A stretch of DNA of 32,382 nt from Fulvivirga sp. M361 (GTDB taxonomy: Bacteria > Bacteroidota > Bacteroidia > Cytophagales > Cyclobacteriaceae), in NCBI RefSeq assembly GCF_007097395.1, contig NZ_VKDC01000052.1:1-32382 (forward strand), given 5' to 3'. The first letter of the stretch is position 1, and each line of letters begins with the position of its first letter. This document shows positions 28,501 to 32,382 of the stretch, piece by piece. The notes beneath the pieces were generated by a model, which saw only the letters and a program-made list of their open reading frames with translations, made no database searches and was not told where the DNA came from. Both the position numbers and the translations under genes were made by a program.

Positions 28501-28706
28501 TTGCGTTCAGCCCCGATTCAGATTATCTGGTAGCCGCTTGTGCCGATGGTGAAATAAGAACATGGGCTACAGATCCTGCATTAATGGCAAATAAGATATG
28601 TAATAAGTTGAAGAGAAATATGAGCCAGGAAGAATGGAAGATCTACGTTGCCAACGATATCCCCTTTAATAATACATGTGTCAACCTTCTTTTGAATGAT
28701 TATTGA
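25566..28706 (+). CDS. nSTAND1 NTPase with TM helix, coiled coil and seven-bladed WD40 propeller
   Basis: 1046-residue signal-transduction NTPase of the STAND class. Residues 33-51 carry the nSTAND1 entry motif (FPGLRPF, FFGRE). Walker A is GYSGSGKSS (71-79) and Walker B LLLIDQFEEI (171-180); a winged-helix-like region follows up to about 480. One TM helix (about 518-540) comes after a basic stretch (LQRRLLRRTK), which by the positive-inside rule puts the NTPase in the cytoplasm and the rest outside the inner membrane. Residues 541-650 are a Glu/Gln/Ala coiled coil. Seven WD40 blades follow (about 719-1002; for example VSDLEFSPNGGLIAAGSFDG). A conserved-looking tail (CNKLKRNMSQEEW) ends the protein. 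Its stop codon overlaps the TTG start of the next gene. The effector is not known. Confidence 0.9.
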   Translation: MLEYDLNSDKGALEDKDPDESVLASIRPIFNPFPGLRPFSIEECHLFFGRERRVDEVLVKLAENRFVAIMGYSGSGKSSLMYCGLIPVLHGGFMTNAGPNWNILVTRPGAAPIENLAESVLKIDPEHTHKSPDEQRINKNIMTAMLRSNPYGLLEAVNSRAEKQGVRTNTLLLIDQFEEIFGLEEKKSASIVDDASAFVNLIVEACNQPDSDIYIAITMRSDYIGECARFSGLTDKVNMSNYLVPQMTRRQKRMVIEGPVSVGGGVISQRLVKQLLNEIDNNQDQLPILQHALMRTWDYWIQFRERDEPIDIRHYNAVGKISEALSLHADEAYNELTSNQKEIAEILFKSLTEKGLDPLGIRRAVSIGLVAQLAEVTEEEVIEVVEAFRQPGRSFLMPPSMVELDSESQIEIAHESFMRIWTRLKIWVDEEHESAQMYRRLSDAAAMYQVGRTGLWRPPDLQLALNWQKKQKPTRAWAKRYDEAYERAIVFLDTSRITYAAEQKNQEMLQRRLLRRTKVVALILGFAAVIAVLFLIGGYSQWLEANRQRSIAEAESIEAQTQRDEATYQKEIAEQQKEIAEIAQRKAEENEQIAREALEQAEIQRQIAVKNVQIAKTQTLIAEEKRTEAQEQTILAETEFRRAETNYNRAQKLLYQSVAQSMSVKSLGIEDQDLKGVLSKQAYVFNKEYDGRVFDPYIYNSLYDAMASIDGKTYNTIGGLHRNSIRSVVFGKSSTTFYTTGAEGKIVKSSLNGGESIFIYANKHQNRVLKLSHDEKWLVNASDSSYLQVFDIINGTEPQQISGHLSYINDIEFIPRQNKVISVGGDRQVRITDLNTMTSELIRNSTFEFKALSVSPKADYMLGGSLSGAAVLISLSDYSEQVLLESPGNPIHAVAFSKNGDLIATGDERGIIKLMDIKERKVIREYKAHKGRVSDLEFSPNGGLIAAGSFDGTIQMWAMDELDELPIEMTDNDAYIWDIAFSPDSDYLVAACADGEIRTWATDPALMANKICNKLKRNMSQEEWKIYVANDIPFNNTCVNLLLNDY

Positions 28707-29797
28707 CCTTGAGAGTTGCATTTTTTAATCTTTCGTTAATAATCTTGATACTTGGCACAGGCCGGTCTTTTGCGCAACAACCTGGTTGTGTGGAAACGTT
28801 AAACACTGCAAGACAAAATTTCACAGAAGGCCATTTGTATGGCATACCCGCATTGCTTAAGCCATGTCTGGATAATGGTTTTAACAAAACTGAAAAGATA
28901 CAAGCTTATTGGTTACTAGCCAGGACATATCTGTTTATAGATGACCCCATTAGTGCTGAAGATAGTTATTTAAAGTTGCTGAAGCTGGACCCGGAATATA
29001 CCGTTGATCCCGAAAATGATCCCGTAGAAATGATCTATTTAAGTCAGAAGTTTAAAACTACCCCTGTTTTTGTGTTGTTTGGTAAAATTGGTATAAATGC
29101 TTCCAAAGCCAGTCCTTTCCAAAATTTTGGAGTTGACAATACATCGGCCTCAAATGAAGCGTATTCATACAAATTTGGTTTTCATATTGGTGTTGGTACC
29201 GAGTGGAATATGTCTAATCATTTTAGCCTGGGAGTTGAATTTGATCTGGTAAGTAGGAAATATGCTTACTCGAATACATTGTTTGAGTTCGATGAACAAA
29301 CTTTTGAAGAAGTACAAAGAACAATAAACATTCCTGTTTTTGTTAAATACAGAACTACATGGGGCAAAATGTATCCTTTTGTTTATTTAGGTATAAACCC
29401 GAATCGATTATTAGAGGCTTCAGCCGATGTTAACTTGATTGATAAGGCGACTTCTGATGATGAAAGTCTTTTGGAGTTTCCGGTTACGGGCCCTCGTGAA
29501 GACTTGCTTGATCAAAGAAAAAAGATTACTGCGTCATTGATTGCCGGAATTGGTATTAACTATCGCTTTGGATATAACTACATCTTCGTAGATCTACGCT
29601 ATGAATATGGAATGACAAACATGATAGATATTAATAATCAATATGGAAATGACGTTCTTTTGTATAGATATGCGATCGTGGATGATGATAAAAGGTTGAA
29701 TAGCTTCGCACTTAGCTTTGGCTATGTTAAGCCTCTATACAAACCACGTAAGATTTCCGAAAAAAGAGGACTCAACTTAAAAAGATTGTTTAAATGA
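28703..29797 (+). CDS. secreted TPR plus outer-membrane beta-barrel protein, TTG start
   Basis: 364-residue protein with a signal peptide (hydrophobic FFNLSLIILILG, likely cut after GRSFA). A helical, TPR-like region (about 30-105: LARTYLFIDDPISAEDSYLKLLKLDPEYTV) follows. The rest alternates strands in the style of the Bacteroidota PorT-like outer-membrane barrel family (FGFHIGVGTEWNMSNHFSLG, IPVFVKYRTTWGKMYPFVYLG, FVDLRYEYG). An in-frame TGA at 28697 rules out earlier starts, and TTG at 28703 is the first usable start; it overlaps the nSTAND stop as TTGA, so translation is coupled (a second TTG at 28709 is possible). The next gene overlaps by ATGA. I infer an outer-membrane anchor or channel with a periplasmic protein-binding part. 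Confidence 0.8.
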   Translation: MTLRVAFFNLSLIILILGTGRSFAQQPGCVETLNTARQNFTEGHLYGIPALLKPCLDNGFNKTEKIQAYWLLARTYLFIDDPISAEDSYLKLLKLDPEYTVDPENDPVEMIYLSQKFKTTPVFVLFGKIGINASKASPFQNFGVDNTSASNEAYSYKFGFHIGVGTEWNMSNHFSLGVEFDLVSRKYAYSNTLFEFDEQTFEEVQRTINIPVFVKYRTTWGKMYPFVYLGINPNRLLEASADVNLIDKATSDDESLLEFPVTGPREDLLDQRKKITASLIAGIGINYRFGYNYIFVDLRYEYGMTNMIDINNQYGNDVLLYRYAIVDDDKRLNSFALSFGYVKPLYKPRKISEKRGLNLKRLFK

Positions 29798-31059
29798 GTT
29801 CTTTAAAGCCAATATACCATACCTGCGTATTGTTGCTATTTGGATTGTTAATGATCACTTTGCTGGTGACCTGTGATAATAAAAGTAATACAGATCCACG
29901 CTTTGAAGACCTCTTTGTTAAGTTTTATGGAGGAGACGGTAACCAGACGGGGGTTGACATGGTGGCGACCGATAATGGGTTTGTTCTGGTGGGTAATACA
30001 AGAAAGCTTAACGGTAATTCCGGCATATTTATAGTTCGTACGGATGAGCTAGGCAATGAACTGTGGTCTAATGTATATGGGAATGATCTGTCTATTGATG
30101 TTGTAGATGTAGAACTGGATAACAATAACGATGTGGTACTGGCAACTACAGTAGAAGACAATGGCGGGAACAAAGACATAATGTTTTATAAAGTGTCATT
30201 GGAAGGTCTCAAACTAGACAGTCTTATTTTTGGCGAACCTGCTTTTAACGAGGTTGCAAATGATTTGCTCATTACCTCTGACGGGGACTATATCATTACA
30301 GGTTTGACAACCAATGTGGATGTTAGCAAACCGGCGTACAGCCCTGACACAGATTTCGAGGATATCCTCTCTGTGCGGGTCACATCATCTTTCTCGGTGT
30401 TAGACCCAGCTCAATGGAGAAAAGTTTCTGGATTTTCAGGTGTGGATCGTGGAACGGCATTGGTTCAAAAGATAGATGGAACATTTCTTTTTTTTGGTAC
30501 CACGGATCGCATACCTACAGGGAGCACGAACCCTCCGGAATTTAACATGTTTGTATTTCCGGCGGGTTCAAATGGAGTAGCCAACTCTGCCTCACCTTTT
30601 CAGTGGTTAGGGAACCCCCAAACCCGGGAAATAAGTGCTTCTATTACCCCTACGGTTAATCAGGGTTTTGTACTGGCAGGTACCGCAGAGGGGTCTAATG
30701 GAAGCATGAATGCTTTTTTTGCAACCTTGGGGAATAATGATGATATTATAAATAGTGGATTAATTACCCTTGAAAATAATATATCTGTCATTTCGATGAT
30801 TGAAGATCAATTAAGAGGAGGGTTCTTTGTACTTGGTAATGAAATAGTGAACAATGCTTCTGAAATTTCCTTATCTAAAATAACCTTTAATGGTATTTTA
30901 GAATGGAATCGTACATTCGGAAATACGGATGATGATTTTGCAGGCTCAATATTACAGCTATCGGATGGTTCAATAGTGATAATTGGAACGGTTAGACTGG
31001 AAAGTCAAACGAAAATGAGTTTAATTAAGACGAACTCTCAAGGGTTATTAAGACCTTAA
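29794..31059 (+). CDS. lipoprotein with beta-propeller-like repeats
   Basis: 421-residue lipoprotein; signal peptide with lipobox LLVTC (Cys27). The rest consists of repeated beta-rich units of about 50-60 residues in which a glycine-containing strand motif recurs: DNGFVLVGNTRKLNGNSGIF, DGDYIITGLTTN, NQGFVLAGTAEGSNGSMNAF, RGGFFVLGNEIVNNAS and DGSIVIIGTVRLE. These often pair with a strand like IVRTDELGNELWSNVYG. This is the pattern of secreted beta-propeller-like repeats common in Bacteroidota. The protein would sit in the outer membrane, facing periplasm or surface. Start codon ATG overlaps the barrel protein stop (ATGA), so it belongs to the same operon. No enzyme motif seen. Confidence 0.8.
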   Translation: MSSLKPIYHTCVLLLFGLLMITLLVTCDNKSNTDPRFEDLFVKFYGGDGNQTGVDMVATDNGFVLVGNTRKLNGNSGIFIVRTDELGNELWSNVYGNDLSIDVVDVELDNNNDVVLATTVEDNGGNKDIMFYKVSLEGLKLDSLIFGEPAFNEVANDLLITSDGDYIITGLTTNVDVSKPAYSPDTDFEDILSVRVTSSFSVLDPAQWRKVSGFSGVDRGTALVQKIDGTFLFFGTTDRIPTGSTNPPEFNMFVFPAGSNGVANSASPFQWLGNPQTREISASITPTVNQGFVLAGTAEGSNGSMNAFFATLGNNDDIINSGLITLENNISVISMIEDQLRGGFFVLGNEIVNNASEISLSKITFNGILEWNRTFGNTDDDFAGSILQLSDGSIVIIGTVRLESQTKMSLIKTNSQGLLRP

Positions 31060-31147
31060 GTTTTAATTTTCAATTGGTTACATTATATTATAAAGTCTCA
31101 TAAATAAATTAGCCGGATAGGATTAAGTGATGCTAAGTACCTACTGT

Positions 31148-32382
31148 ATGATTCTGAAGAACAAAACCTTTTTAGTGGTTCTCCTAATACTATCAGGTGT
31201 TGCCTTTTTCTCTGCAAATGTTTGGGCTCAGAATGTTACTGCATCAGGCGCTAAAAAACTATGTGTTAATGGGGCTGCTGTTACGTTAGATGATATAACG
31301 GTAACTGAGATTTTAAATGATGACTTTAGCTCGACACCAGGTTCATTTACCTACATATTAAATGCCCCTGCAAACTTTGAGTTTGTTGCCACAACAGGCT
31401 CTGCCTTTACTTCTTCCGGAACAGACGTTAGTGCCATAGCATTTACACGGGGAACATCTCAATTTACGATAACATTTACTCATGCAACTGGAGGGTCAGT
31501 AGATGCTATTACTATAACAGGGTTACAGGTAACAGCTACAACTGCTGCTACCGCTGCTTCCAATATATTGGCAACAGGGACATCCGATGCGGCGAATATG
31601 GGTATTAATCATGGTACATTGTCCAGTAGTTTAATTACATCTGCAGTACTGTCCGGTGTCTCCAGCATTTGTGAAGGTGATAATGCAAATCTGTCAGTCA
31701 ATTTAAGTGGAGGGACAGCTCCTTATACCTTACAAATAGATAACGGAGTGGGATTAATATCATCTTACTCAAGTGGAAGTAATATAATCGTGAGCCCGTC
31801 ATCCACTACAACTTATAATCTGATCAGTGCTGTAGATAATGATGGGTGTGCGGCGGCCTCTGTATCCGGCACGCCGATGGTAACGGTGGTTTCAAATCCA
31901 GTGATCACGTCTTTCCCTTCTTCCAAGAGTGTGTGCAGTGGCTCGGGTACTTCTTTCAGCGTAGTGGCCAGCGGGACGAGTTTAGGTTATCAATGGTTTT
32001 TGAACGGGACTCCGATTTCCGGCGGAGCTATTTATGGAGGCAGCTTTACGAGTCCTACGTTAACGATCAGTAATGTTAGTGGATTGGGTGGATCGAACTA
32101 TTCTGTGGTGGTTACGGAGCAGACGGCCCCAGGCTGTGCTTTAGTGGCTACTCCAGCTGCGACGCTAACGGAAGAGGTGTTACCTACAGGAGATGTGAGT
32201 GGTAGTGCGAGTATCTGCGAAGGGAGTAGTGCCACACTTACGTTTTCTTTGACGGGCACGGGTCCTTACGATGTAGATTATAGTGACGGGACGAATACGT
32301 TCAGTCTGAGTTCTATTGCCAATGGCGCTACGGTCTCAGTGAGTCCCGGCAGTACGACGAGTTACAGTGTTACCCGTGTTGC
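31148..32382 (+). CDS. N-terminal part of a giant secreted Ig/PKD-like repeat protein (runs off the window)
   Basis: Open frame of 411 codons with no stop before the window ends. A signal peptide (KTFLVVLLILSGVAFFSANV, cut near VWA/QN) is followed by an N-terminal beta domain (about 30-165). Then come beta-sandwich repeats of Ig/PKD style: SGVSSICEGDNANLSVNLSG, an Ig-like unit with SLGYQWFLNGTPISG, and VSGSASICEGSSATLTFSL. The recurrent SICEG(S/D) start and ATVSVSPGSTTSYSVT end mark the repeat unit, typical of very large Bacteroidota proteins exported by the type IX secretion system; the C-terminal sorting domain would lie outside the window. ATG at 31130 is also in frame; I prefer 31148 because it begins the signal peptide cleanly. 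From about 31846 codon use changes sharply. It lies 88 nt after the lipoprotein gene. Confidence 0.8.
   Translation, partial: MILKNKTFLVVLLILSGVAFFSANVWAQNVTASGAKKLCVNGAAVTLDDITVTEILNDDFSSTPGSFTYILNAPANFEFVATTGSAFTSSGTDVSAIAFTRGTSQFTITFTHATGGSVDAITITGLQVTATTAATAASNILATGTSDAANMGINHGTLSSSLITSAVLSGVSSICEGDNANLSVNLSGGTAPYTLQIDNGVGLISSYSSGSNIIVSPSSTTTYNLISAVDNDGCAAASVSGTPMVTVVSNPVITSFPSSKSVCSGSGTSFSVVASGTSLGYQWFLNGTPISGGAIYGGSFTSPTLTISNVSGLGGSNYSVVVTEQTAPGCALVATPAATLTEEVLPTGDVSGSASICEGSSATLTFSLTGTGPYDVDYSDGTNTFSLSSIANGATVSVSPGSTTSYSVTRV

Noticed and set aside
31846-32073. 75-residue plus-strand ORF near the end of the window
   Set aside because: Out-of-frame shadow inside the open reading frame of the giant repeat protein, which continues without a stop from 31148 to the window end.

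Overview
The window is a piece of a Bacteroidota chromosome, most likely order Cytophagales (a Fulvivirga- or Marivirga-like marine or soil bacterium). This placement is inferred from gene content and signals. Shine-Dalgarno sequences are mostly absent. Several promoters match the Bacteroidota form TTTG-N19-TAnnTTTG (exactly or nearly before the tRNA, the sodium:solute symporter and gapA). The gene order miaB / sigma-54 activator / lptE / TPR protein / secG next to groES-groEL is familiar from this phylum. The last gene is the start of a large secreted repeat protein of the Bacteroidota kind. Species cannot be fixed by eye.

Region 1-8.6 kb holds central metabolism and transport: gapA (minus), tRNA-Glu (plus), a six-TM GAF/coiled-coil sensor-like protein, pckA, an OPT-family transporter and a sodium:solute symporter. 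Region 8.7-9.7 kb is a two-gene SiaB-kinase / SiaC-phosphoprotein unit, without the phosphatase or diguanylate cyclase known from Pseudomonas. Region 9.7-19 kb is mostly on the minus strand: groS-groL, then (upstream on that strand) pabB, miaB, a receiver-less sigma-54 activator, lptE, a Lys/Thr-rich TPR protein and secG. A conserved unknown gene points the other way between groS and secG. Region 19-22.1 kb holds a YceI lipoprotein, a gamma-carbonic anhydrase, an acidic protein of unknown function and a rhomboid protease.

The accessory and most interesting part is 22.3 kb to the end, all on the plus strand. It starts with a 1050-residue fusion of a nucleotide-transporter/MFS-like membrane domain, HEAT repeats and a degenerate cyclic-nucleotide-binding domain. 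Next comes a tightly coupled set: an nSTAND1 NTPase with one TM helix, a coiled coil and a seven-bladed WD40 propeller; a secreted TPR plus outer-membrane beta-barrel protein that starts with TTG; and a lipoprotein with beta-propeller-like repeats. Last is the 5' end of a giant secreted Ig/PKD-like repeat protein that runs off the window. By topology these four products would span cytoplasm, inner membrane, periplasm, outer membrane and cell surface. I infer that they form one envelope-spanning system, possibly for sensing or for surface display of the giant protein.

Rho-independent terminators separate most transcription units and several serve convergent genes in both directions. No CRISPR array, insertion sequence, prophage, rRNA or attachment site was seen.
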